Shown: positions 1 through 5,405 of the stretch, piece by piece
Layout: every line of letters starts with the position of its first letter
Position numbering within the stretch: the stretch's first letter is position 1
From: JBNJEL01 sp051745835
GTDB taxonomy: Bacteria > Bacillota > Halanaerobiia > Halobacteroidales > Acetohalobiaceae
NCBI GenBank assembly: GCA_051745835.1
Contig: JBNJEL010000103.1
Span: 1-5,405 of the forward strand
DNA: 5,405 bases
Direction of reading: 5' to 3'
The notes under the pieces: generated by a model
What the model was told of the DNA's origin: nothing
The model's input: the letters and a program-made list of their open reading frames with translations, nothing else
Database searches by the model: none
Translations under genes and position numbers: made by a program

Positions 1-981
1 ATTACCGGTATAAGAGTGACCGTGGAAGAATGTCTTTTGAGTCTCATAATCATCATAGAAAGCATCATAGATCTCATCAGTAGTTAACGTCGCTGAAATT
101 GGTAGGTAACCACCACTAATTCCCTTAGCTACCGTCATAATATCCGGCTCTACATCTTCCTGCTGGCAGGCAAACATCTCACCCGTTCTTCCAAAGCCAA
201 CTGCTACCTCATCAGCTAACATTAAGATATTATACTTAGTACATAATTCCCGCACCTTAGCTAAGTAACCTTCCGGAGCCGTAATCATGCCCCCAGCCCC
301 TTGGACTAACGGCTCAATTACTAAGGCTGCTACTTCCTGATGATGTTCCTGCATTAACTCCTCTAATTCTTTCAGACAGCTAAAGTTGCAGTCTCCTTCC
401 TCTTCACCACAAGGACAACGATAACAGTAAGGGGAAGGAGCCTGTAAGCTATTAAATAAAAGCGGCTTATAAGTCTGATGAAAAAGGTCTACCCCACCGA
501 CACTGACTGAGCCAATAGTATCACCGTGATAAGCATTACTTAGAGTAATAAACCTCTGCTTGCTGCCATAATCTTCCTCTAACTGCTGCCAATACTGAAA
601 CGCCATTTTTAGCCCAATCTCTACCGCCGTAGAACCGCTATCAGAATAGAAGACCTTATTTAAGCCCTCCGGTGTTAATTCCACTAACTTCTCAGCTAAC
701 TCAATTGCCGGCTGATTAGACAAGCCTAACATTGTCGAATGGGCAATCTTGTCTAACTGTTCCTTCAAGGCCTCATCTAACTCTTCTTTCTGGTGACCAT
801 GGACATTCAGCCAGATTGATGACACACCGTCATAATACTCATTACCTTCCGTATCATATAATTTAATTCCTGCGCCGCGTTCAATAATTAATTGCTCATC
901 AGCAACCCACTCCTTCATCTGAGTAAAGGGATGCCATAAGTATTTCTTATCTTTCTCTAATAATGATAATTCTTCACTCAT
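1..981 (-). CDS. bioA: BioA, adenosylmethionine-8-amino-7-oxononanoate (DAPA) aminotransferase, partial (C-terminus missing)
   Basis: This is a PLP-dependent class III aminotransferase that converts KAPA to DAPA, the third ring-building step of biotin synthesis, in the cytoplasm. I translated 327 codons from ATG 979-981; the frame is open to base 1. The family is usually about 450 residues, so roughly 120 are lost beyond the window edge. Visible motifs are WHPFTQM (16-22), SSIWLNVHGH (54-63), SDSGSTAVE (113-121, PLP phosphate), YHGDT (151-155), ADEVAVGFGRTG (256-267, with PLP-contacting Asp257), AKGISGGYLP (285-294, Lys286 as the Schiff-base lysine) and FFHGHSYTGN at the cut end. Residues 186-202 hold five cysteines (186, 189, 191, 198, 202), a cysteine-rich insert I associate with Firmicute BioA. 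Whether the amino donor is SAM or lysine cannot be told. The start is set by AAGGAGGG at 988-995, six bases upstream, which overlaps the bioD stop codon. It is the last gene visible in the operon. Confidence 0.95.
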   Translation of the reverse strand, partial: MSEELSLLEKDKKYLWHPFTQMKEWVADEQLIIERGAGIKLYDTEGNEYYDGVSSIWLNVHGHQKEELDEALKEQLDKIAHSTMLGLSNQPAIELAEKLVELTPEGLNKVFYSDSGSTAVEIGLKMAFQYWQQLEEDYGSKQRFITLSNAYHGDTIGSVSVGGVDLFHQTYKPLLFNSLQAPSPYCYRCPCGEEEGDCNFSCLKELEELMQEHHQEVAALVIEPLVQGAGGMITAPEGYLAKVRELCTKYNILMLADEVAVGFGRTGEMFACQQEDVEPDIMTVAKGISGGYLPISATLTTDEIYDAFYDDYETQKTFFHGHSYTGN

Positions 982-987
982 TACAAA

Positions 988-995
988 CCCTCCTT
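988..995 (-). promoter_or_regulatory. Strong ribosome-binding site of bioA overlapping the bioD stop
   Basis: AAGGAGGG, the strongest Shine-Dalgarno in the window, stands six bases before the bioA ATG. Its first two bases are the last two of the bioD TAA stop (994-996 on the plus strand), so ribosomes ending bioD sit on the bioA start signal. Confidence 0.8.
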
Positions 996-1716
996 AAGCT
1001 AAATAATCTTTAATCACCGTTAAATCAACATACTCGGCTACTAATGCTCCTACATCTCCTGCTGTAATATCTGATTCTAAGTCAGGAACATAAGGTACTA
1101 CACCCAAGATCGGTACATCGGTTAGTTCCGCAATCACTTCCGGATTAGTCTCCTCTGCTACTCCCATTTCATCCTCACGCAATCCATTAATGATGATCCC
1201 AGCTACTTCCAGACCTAAATTCTCTGCCATCTTCACCGTCAAGACCGTATGATTAATTGTCCCTAAGTTCGGTCGGGCGACAATTACAATCGACAAATCC
1301 AATAATTTAACCAAATCAGGAATTAAGAAGTCATCAGCTAAGGGCACCATCAATCCGCCTGCTCCTTCTACAACTAAGTTCTGATACTCTTTCTGTAACT
1401 GCTGATAAGCTGACTCTACTTCTCCAATCTCAATCTCTTCACCTGCCAACTTAGCTGCTACACTAGGAGCTAGTGGTGCTTTCAAGCGAATTGGATTCAT
1501 CAACTCATAATCTGTCCGCTCTAAATCAGTTACTGCTAATACTTCCTCCAAATCAGGTGCTAATAACTCATTTTCGCCTTCAATTGCCCCACTTTGAAAG
1601 GGCTTCATCACTCCCGTATCATACCCCTCTTGGCGCAATGCTGCTACCAAACCTGCTGTAATCACTGTCTTTCCGATATCTGTATCTGTCCCTGTTACAA
1701 AGATTCCTTGTCCCAT
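994..1716 (-). CDS. bioD: BioD, ATP-dependent dethiobiotin synthetase
   Basis: This enzyme carboxylates DAPA and closes the ureido ring to give dethiobiotin, using ATP and CO2. The product is 240 residues, close to the usual 220-240. It has the P-loop GTDTDIGKT (9-17, Lys16), the substrate-loop lysine in MKPFQSG (37-43, Lys38), VEGAGGLMVPL (116-126, with the metal/phosphate-binding Glu117), VARPNLGTINH (146-156) and a nucleotide-base-binding INGLR segment (176-180). I chose ATG 1714-1716 (MGQGIFVTG) because the P-loop strand follows at once and AGAGGTGA lies four bases upstream. An in-frame ATG at 1729-1731 would add five residues, but it consists of the ribosome-binding region itself. The protein is very acidic (about 42 Asp+Glu against 13 Lys+Arg). 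It begins 19 bases after bioF ends, and its stop overlaps the bioA Shine-Dalgarno. Confidence 0.97.
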   Translation of the reverse strand: MGQGIFVTGTDTDIGKTVITAGLVAALRQEGYDTGVMKPFQSGAIEGENELLAPDLEEVLAVTDLERTDYELMNPIRLKAPLAPSVAAKLAGEEIEIGEVESAYQQLQKEYQNLVVEGAGGLMVPLADDFLIPDLVKLLDLSIVIVARPNLGTINHTVLTVKMAENLGLEVAGIIINGLREDEMGVAEETNPEVIAELTDVPILGVVPYVPDLESDITAGDVGALVAEYVDLTVIKDYLA

Positions 1717-1720
1717 ACTC

Positions 1721-1728
1721 TCACCTCT
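1721..1728 (-). promoter_or_regulatory. Ribosome-binding site deciding the bioD start
   Basis: AGAGGTGA lies four bases before ATG 1714-1716. As at bioF, it is part of ATGAGAGGTGA (1721-1731), whose own ATG is in frame with the gene but has no separate ribosome-binding site of comparable strength. Confidence 0.8.
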
Positions 1729-1735
1729 CATCAGA

Positions 1736-2905
1736 TTAAATTAGCTCCAACTCAGCTCCTACTCTAGCAAAAGCCTCCACTGCCTTATCCAAATCTTGGC
1801 GACTATGATTAGCCATCACTGTCGTACGAATCCGACAACTACCTTCAGGTACCGTCGGCGGTCTAATTCCTGGTGCCATAATTCCGGCTGCTGATAATCG
1901 CTTACTTAATTTCATCGTCTTAGCTTCACCGCCAATCAAGATGGGAATAATAGCACTCTGACTCGGTAATAACTGATAACCTAATTCATCCAAGCCGGAC
2001 TTAAGATACTCAATCTTAGTCCACAACTGGTCTACTAATTCAGAGTGTTGGTCTAGATAATTAAGTGCTGCTAAGCTAGTAGCTACCACCGAAGGAGCTA
2101 AAGCTGTCGAGTAGATAAAAGAACGCGCCTTATTGCGTAATAGATCAATCAAAGTCTGACTGCCGGCGACAAAACCACCTTCACTAGCTAAGGCTTTACT
2201 TAAAGTTCCTACTAAGATATCTATCTCACCTGCCAAGTTAAAATACTCTCTAATACCTCGTCCACTAGCTCCTAAAACTCCGGTACCGTGAGCATCATCT
2301 ACCATTACTAACGCCTGATACTGCTTAGCTAGCTCAATAATCTCTGGTATCTTCGCTAAGTCACCATCCATACTAAAGACCCCATCGGTCACAATTAATA
2401 TGCGCTCATAACGCTTATTGCCCCGCTCTAAAATCTGTTCTAACTTCTCCAGATCATTATGAGGATAAACCATCAAACGCGCCTGACTCAATCGACAGCC
2501 ATCAATAATACTGGCGTGACTTAAGCGGTCAGCAATAATTAAATCGCCCTTACCTACGACTGTAGTCAACACTCCTAAATTCGCCATATAACCGGTATTA
2601 AATAGTAGAGCTGCTTCAGTCTGTTTAAACTCGGCTAGTCTGCTTTCTAACTCTTCGTGGAGATCATAATTACCCGTAGTCAGTCGCGAACCACCAGCCC
2701 CAGTACCGTACTCTTCAATTACCTCTTTAGCTCGGGCTTGCACCTGCTTATTAGTCGTCAAACCTAAATAATTATTAGACGCCAACATGATTAGCCCCTC
2801 ACTACCCTGCTTGACTCTAGGAGCTTGAGCACTACTTAACTGCTCTAAAGTGCGGTAACGTCCTGCTGTTTTAAGTTCGGCTAACTCTTCCTGCCAATCC
2901 TTCAT
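1736..2905 (-). CDS. bioF: BioF, 8-amino-7-oxononanoate (KAPA) synthase
   Basis: This is a PLP-dependent alpha-oxoamine synthase that condenses L-alanine with a pimeloyl thioester (here most likely pimeloyl-ACP, given the neighbouring bioC and esterase genes), releasing CO2 to give KAPA. The product is 389 residues, normal for the family. Motifs are LASNNYLGL (41-49), GTGAGGSRLTTG (67-78), LFNTGYMAN (101-109), RLSHASIIDG (127-136, with the PLP-stacking His130), TDGVFSMDGD (173-182), VDDAHGTGVLG (202-212, Asp204 and His206) and GTLSKALASEGG (233-244, Lys237 as the PLP lysine). I chose ATG 2903-2905 (MKDWQEEL) because AGAGGTGA stands four bases upstream. An in-frame ATG at 2918-2920 and a TTG at 2924-2926 would extend it by five or seven residues but lack a good ribosome-binding site. 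The close relatives Kbl (threonine pathway) and HemA are made unlikely by the operon context. Confidence 0.97.
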   Translation of the reverse strand: MKDWQEELAELKTAGRYRTLEQLSSAQAPRVKQGSEGLIMLASNNYLGLTTNKQVQARAKEVIEEYGTGAGGSRLTTGNYDLHEELESRLAEFKQTEAALLFNTGYMANLGVLTTVVGKGDLIIADRLSHASIIDGCRLSQARLMVYPHNDLEKLEQILERGNKRYERILIVTDGVFSMDGDLAKIPEIIELAKQYQALVMVDDAHGTGVLGASGRGIREYFNLAGEIDILVGTLSKALASEGGFVAGSQTLIDLLRNKARSFIYSTALAPSVVATSLAALNYLDQHSELVDQLWTKIEYLKSGLDELGYQLLPSQSAIIPILIGGEAKTMKLSKRLSAAGIMAPGIRPPTVPEGSCRIRTTVMANHSRQDLDKAVEAFARVGAELELI

Positions 2906-2909
2906 CTCA

Positions 2910-2917
2910 TCACCTCT
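2910..2917 (-). promoter_or_regulatory. Ribosome-binding site deciding the bioF start
   Basis: AGAGGTGA lies four bases before ATG 2903-2905, in the 21-base gap after the bioB stop. It belongs to the 11-base stretch ATGAGAGGTGA (2910-2920), which recurs before bioD and contains a second, in-frame ATG five codons upstream of the chosen start. Confidence 0.8.
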
Positions 2918-2926
2918 CATCGACAA

Positions 2927-3892
2927 TTAACTCTCTAAACCTAAATCCTCAATCATGGCAATATCTTCTGCAATTGCTCGACCATCCGTAGTCAGATAAT
3001 TACCAACTAAGAGCCCATTAATTCCCGATAAGAGACTCAGTGATTGTAAGTCGCCTAAGTTTTTTTCGCGACCACCACAGAGTTTGATGACCTTCGTTGG
3101 TAGGATAAATCTAAAGATAGCTGCGGTCTGCAAAGCCTCCATCGGTTGTGCTGCAGGTTCATCAGCTAACGGTGTACCCTCCACTGCATTTAAGATATTA
3201 ATCGGCACTGAATCAACGCCTAACTCCTTTAAAGTAAAGGCTAACTCAATTCTGTCTTCATAACTTTCACCCAAGCCGATAATTCCTCCCGAACAGACCT
3301 CTACATCACGATCCTTGAGTAACTTCACTGTCTTCATGCGTTCCTTGTAGGTATGAGTAGTACAGATCTTAGCAAAATGACTAGCAGAAGTCTCTAAATT
3401 ATGATTAAAGCGTTTTAAGCCCACCTCTGCCAAACGATCAGCACGAGCTTCATCCAATGTACCTAACGAAGCACAAGGTTCTAACGAAGTCTCCTCCTTA
3501 ATCCGCTCAATAATCTTAATAATCTGCTCAAACTCTTGATCATCAATCACACCTCGCCCACTAGTTACTAAGCCAAAGTGTTCAGCACCTTCAGCTTCAA
3601 CCTCTTTCGCTCGCTTTAAGATCTCTGTTTCATCTAATAATGGATAAGTCACCGCTTCCGTATCGTGGTGGGCTGATTGAGCACAGAAAGCACAATCCTC
3701 AGAACAGTTACCCGCCTTAGCACTCACAATTGAACAGAGATCGACCTTCTTACCTTGGTAGTGTTCTTTAATCTCATTGGCTGCTGCTAATAAGGACATT
3801 AACTGACCTTCGCCTAGCTCAAATAAGGACTTTGCTTCTTCTGGCGTAATCTCTCCTCCGGATAAGACTCTATCTTTTAACTCTGTAATCAT
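2927..3892 (-). CDS. bioB: BioB, biotin synthase (radical SAM), probable anaerobe-type variant with a four-cysteine auxiliary cluster
   Basis: BioB inserts sulfur into dethiobiotin to form biotin, the last pathway step. The product is 321 residues. The radical-SAM cluster motif is NCSEDCAFCAQ (62-72; Cys63, Cys67, Cys70). Other conserved stretches are EPCASLGTL (138-146, Cys140), YNHNL-like FNHNLETS (162-169), KICTTHTY (175-182), VEVCSGGIIGLGE (197-209, Cys200), VPINILNAVEGTPL (229-242) and KLCGGRE (270-276). Aligned from memory to E. coli, the [2Fe-2S] ligands Cys128 and Cys188 are kept (Cys140, Cys200), but Cys97 is Gly107 and Arg260 is Lys270. Cys53 and Cys272 instead occupy the positions of E. 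coli Ser43 and Ser262. I infer a different auxiliary cluster rather than an inactive enzyme, because the rest is well conserved and this is the operon's only bioB. The ATG at 3890-3892 has AAGGGA five bases upstream and follows bioC by 20 bases. Confidence 0.96.
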   Translation of the reverse strand: MITELKDRVLSGGEITPEEAKSLFELGEGQLMSLLAAANEIKEHYQGKKVDLCSIVSAKAGNCSEDCAFCAQSAHHDTEAVTYPLLDETEILKRAKEVEAEGAEHFGLVTSGRGVIDDQEFEQIIKIIERIKEETSLEPCASLGTLDEARADRLAEVGLKRFNHNLETSASHFAKICTTHTYKERMKTVKLLKDRDVEVCSGGIIGLGESYEDRIELAFTLKELGVDSVPINILNAVEGTPLADEPAAQPMEALQTAAIFRFILPTKVIKLCGGREKNLGDLQSLSLLSGINGLLVGNYLTTDGRAIAEDIAMIEDLGLES

Positions 3893-3912
3893 AATTATCC
3901 CTTCTTTCTAAC

Positions 3913-4686
3913 TTATTTTTTAAGACTAACGTATAATAGATGATTGGTGACGACAATTTGCTCTCCCTGAGAATAATCTGCTCTGTAATTAGCTTCTAAC
4001 TCTCGTAGCTTAGCAGGCGTTAGCAGTGGCTTATCTGCTCGAGCACTATTAGCTCCTAACTTCTTAGTCGCCCGCAAAAAATCTCGCACTCGATCGAAAT
4101 ACTGATGATACTTCTCCTCTCTAATCTCAACTTGGCTAAACTGTTGGCTAGCCATCTCTTTTAATTCTGCTACACTGACAAAGGATTGAGAGTAATCATA
4201 AGCACCATCTAATTGAGCTAGTGATGACCTCAACTCACAGAAAGTATCAACACCAAAAGTAGAGAAGTGAAACTCTCCCGCGGGATTTAATAATTTCCGC
4301 AAATTTAATAATCCCCTCTCTAAATCATTAAACCACTGCAAAGTAGCATTAGAGACAATTAAATCAAATCTCTGCTCTAACTTAAGCTCTTCACCATCGG
4401 CTACTAGATAATTTAGCTGCTCATAATCTTTAAACTTCTCCTTGCACTTAGCAATCATTGCCGGAGAAATATCGACTAACCAATAATTATCTTCTCTAAA
4501 TCGATCAACTATCAAGTCAGTAAATAATCCCGTACCTGCTCCAATCTCTAAGATACTATCCACCTCTTCGCTAGCCGGCAGATACTGCTCTAAATTATCA
4601 GCCATCTCACGCTGTACAGTAGCATACTGCTCGTAAGTAGTTGCTGCCCGCGAAAAGTTCTGCTTCACCACTTCCTTCTCAATCAT
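3913..4686 (-). CDS. bioC: BioC, malonyl-[acyl-carrier protein] O-methyltransferase
   Basis: BioC uses SAM to methylate the free carboxyl of malonyl-ACP, disguising it so that the fatty acid elongation cycle can build pimeloyl-ACP methyl ester. The product is 257 residues, typical for the family. The N-terminus carries the BioC signature FSRAATTYEQYATVQREMAD (11-30). The Rossmann-type SAM fold follows: LEIGAGTGLF (46-55, motif I), LVDISPAMI (70-78, acidic Asp72), ADGEEL (96-101) and FDLIVSNATLQW (107-118), then LNPAGEFHFSTFG (133-145). The C-terminal part (about 195-235), with LRATKKLGANSA, matches the BioC lid region rather than a generic UbiE-type methyltransferase. The ATG at 4684-4686 has AAGGGG (4695-4700) eight bases upstream, inside the end of the esterase gene, and the two genes overlap by eight bases, suggesting coupled translation of the methylating and demethylating enzymes. 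Confidence 0.93.
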   Translation of the reverse strand: MIEKEVVKQNFSRAATTYEQYATVQREMADNLEQYLPASEEVDSILEIGAGTGLFTDLIVDRFREDNYWLVDISPAMIAKCKEKFKDYEQLNYLVADGEELKLEQRFDLIVSNATLQWFNDLERGLLNLRKLLNPAGEFHFSTFGVDTFCELRSSLAQLDGAYDYSQSFVSVAELKEMASQQFSQVEIREEKYHQYFDRVRDFLRATKKLGANSARADKPLLTPAKLRELEANYRADYSQGEQIVVTNHLLYVSLKK

Positions 4687-5338
4687 CTAAATAACCCCTT
4701 ATTAATCTATTTACTTCCTCGTTAGCTTCGTAGATTAGATTATGACCACACTGCTCAAGTTGATGATAAGTAACTGACTCAAACTTCTCTACTACTCGCT
4801 TAGAGCTTTGATTAGTAATAATCTCGTCTTCACTAGCAGTAATAATCAACGGTTCAATGTCTCTAATTTGTTCCAACTCTCGTAAGTCAGTAACGATTAA
4901 GCGCTTTAATCCTTCTTCTAAATAATCCACATCTAATTGCTCTAACTTACTTTGATACTCTGTTAAGTAATCCTCTAATATAAATTCCCGATAGAAATTA
5001 AGTTGACTAAACTCAATTAAAGCCCCCAGCTTATCCCGCCTTAGATTCTTTAACATTCGTCTAACAATTGCCCGCGGTTGATTCTCTAAAAAGTAAAGTG
5101 TTGGTGCTAATAAAATCAATCTATCTACATCTAAAATTGATAAATATTCAAGCGCCATCAGCGTTCCTAAAGACCAACCAAACAGAATTATCTCTGTTGG
5201 CTCTCGTTGATTAACCTCTCTTAATATCTCTTGCTGGTTAAACAAATAAACTGTTAAGACTTCAGATTCCTCTAAATCTAACTTATTATAAAGCTCTGGT
5301 GCTGTACCCCAACCAGGAAATAAAAGTACTAATCTCAT
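4679..5338 (-). CDS. bioH: BioH-type pimeloyl-ACP methyl ester carboxylesterase (short alpha/beta hydrolase)
   Basis: This predicted serine esterase removes the methyl ester left by BioC, ending chain extension and delivering pimeloyl-ACP to BioF. The product is 219 residues, shorter than E. coli BioH (256) and similar to BioG. The oxyanion region is FPGWG (7-11), the nucleophile elbow is GWSLG (54-58, Ser56), and the likely Asp171 (ASEDEII) and His199 (CGHNL) complete the triad. The 28-residue Asp-His spacing equals that of E. coli BioH, and GLKRLIVTDLRELEQI (143-158) resembles the BioH stretch before its catalytic Asp. The spacing from GWG to the Ser is about 14 residues shorter than in BioH and like that of BioG. 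A basic patch in the cap (Arg89, 93, 94, 100, 101, Lys97, 103) could bind ACP; this is inference. I chose ATG 5336-5338 because AAGGAG (5346-5351) lies seven bases upstream. A longer TTG start at 5360-5362 would put that ribosome-binding site inside the gene. The role rests on fold, triad and position before bioC. BioG or another esterase isofunctional to BioH remains possible. Confidence 0.85.
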   Translation of the reverse strand: MRLVLLFPGWGTAPELYNKLDLEESEVLTVYLFNQQEILREVNQREPTEIILFGWSLGTLMALEYLSILDVDRLILLAPTLYFLENQPRAIVRRMLKNLRRDKLGALIEFSQLNFYREFILEDYLTEYQSKLEQLDVDYLEEGLKRLIVTDLRELEQIRDIEPLIITASEDEIITNQSSKRVVEKFESVTYHQLEQCGHNLIYEANEEVNRLIRGYLDD

Positions 5339-5345
5339 AACTAAA

Positions 5346-5351
5346 CTCCTT
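5346..5351 (-). promoter_or_regulatory. Ribosome-binding site deciding the esterase start
   Basis: AAGGAG on the minus strand is seven bases before ATG 5336-5338. It fixes the start of the first gene at that ATG and argues against the longer TTG start at 5360-5362. Confidence 0.85.
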
Positions 5352-5369
5352 ATTATAATCAATCTAACA

Positions 5370-5400
5370 TTGTTAACATAACAAAATAATAGGTTTACAA
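5370..5400. promoter_or_regulatory. Probable BirA (biotin repressor) operator
   Basis: An imperfect inverted repeat has a left arm TTGTTAACA (5370-5378) and a right arm GGTTTACAA (5392-5400), whose complement is TTGTAAACC; the arms agree at 7 of 9 positions. This matches the known BirA operator half-site TTGTWAACC with inverted partner. The loop between the nine-base arms is 13 bases, shorter than the 16 I recall for E. coli bioO; Gram-positive sites are generally shorter. It lies 32 bases upstream of the first start codon of a bio operon, the expected place for biotin-dependent repression by the BirA ligase-repressor, whose gene is not in this window. Confidence 0.85.
5375..5383 (-). promoter_or_regulatory. 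Candidate extended -10 promoter element of the bio operon
   Basis: On the minus strand, TGT followed by TATGTT forms an extended -10 element (TGn plus a hexamer matching TATAAT at 4 of 6 positions, including the key A2 and T6). It lies between and partly over the BirA operator arms, so bound repressor would block polymerase. Transcription would start near 5367-5369, giving a leader of about 30 bases that keeps the AAGGAG ribosome-binding site. No good -35 hexamer is seen at 17 bases, and the window ends at 5405, so this assignment is tentative. Confidence 0.4.
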
Positions 5401-5405
5401 TCTAA

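Noticed and set aside
1..981. BioA truncation as a pseudogene
   Set aside because: The frame is open to base 1 with conserved motifs up to the edge, so the truncation is only the window boundary.
1473..1661. Plus-strand 62-codon open frame opposite bioD
   Set aside because: It lies wholly antisense to a well-supported gene, lacks a convincing ribosome-binding site or recognisable motif, and is explained as a shadow of the bioD codon pattern.
2927..3892. BioB as a degraded or inactive gene because classical cluster ligands are missing
   Set aside because: The frame is intact, the radical-SAM cysteines and all other signature blocks are kept, and compensating cysteines are present, so a variant cluster fits better than decay.
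5352..5357. Perfect TATAAT on the minus strand as the -10 box
   Set aside because: Transcription would start at about 5345, downstream of the AAGGAG site, leaving the first gene without its ribosome-binding site. No -35 lies at normal spacing either.
5336..5362. TTG start at 5360-5362 adding eight residues to the esterase
   Set aside because: The AAGGAG ribosome-binding site would fall inside the gene. The downstream ATG has ideal spacing and begins directly at the first strand of the hydrolase fold.
1..5405. Mobile elements, CRISPR, RNA genes or internal terminators
   Set aside because: The window is almost entirely tightly packed coding sequence on one strand, with gaps of 21 bases or less. 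I saw no hairpin plus T-run, tRNA-like fold or repeat array.

Overview
The window holds a single biotin (vitamin B7) biosynthesis operon. All of it is read on the minus strand, from a promoter/operator at the right edge towards the left edge. In transcription order the genes are a BioH-type pimeloyl-ACP methyl ester esterase (4679-5338), bioC (3913-4686), bioB (2927-3892), bioF (1736-2905), bioD (994-1716) and bioA (1-981, C-terminus cut off by the window edge). The genes lie 12-21 bases apart or overlap by 8 bases. Each has its own Shine-Dalgarno sequence, and no internal terminator or promoter was seen.

Together the genes cover the pathway from fatty-acid-type precursors to biotin. BioC masks malonyl-ACP as its methyl ester so that the fatty acid synthesis enzymes, which are encoded elsewhere, can extend it. 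The esterase unmasks pimeloyl-ACP. BioF joins it to alanine to give KAPA, BioA transaminates KAPA to DAPA, BioD closes the ureido ring to dethiobiotin, and BioB inserts sulfur. No bioW, bioI, bioY or birA is present here. Just upstream of the first gene is an inverted repeat that reads as a BirA (biotin repressor) operator, with a plausible extended -10 promoter element between its arms, so the operon is probably repressed when biotin is plentiful.

The organism is probably an anaerobic, low-GC Firmicute (Clostridia sensu lato). The sequence is AT-rich with heavy TTA-leucine use, the Shine-Dalgarno sequences are strong (AAGGAGG, GAGGTGA), and BioB and BioA resemble clostridial forms. The proteins are strongly acidic: BioD has about 42 Asp+Glu against 13 Lys+Arg. 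This hints at a halophile such as a member of the Halanaerobiales, but the taxonomic guess is weak.

The most interesting feature is BioB. By alignment from memory with E. coli BioB, two of the four ligands of the classical [2Fe-2S] cluster are replaced (Cys97 by Gly107, Arg260 by Lys270). Two new cysteines (Cys53, Cys272) sit where E. coli has serines near that cluster. This suggests a four-cysteine auxiliary cluster, as in the recently recognised anaerobe-type BioB. A second point is the unusually short esterase, whose N-terminal half is spaced like BioG and whose C-terminal half reads like BioH. Otherwise this is a recognisable pathway operon, and I see no wholly undescribed system.
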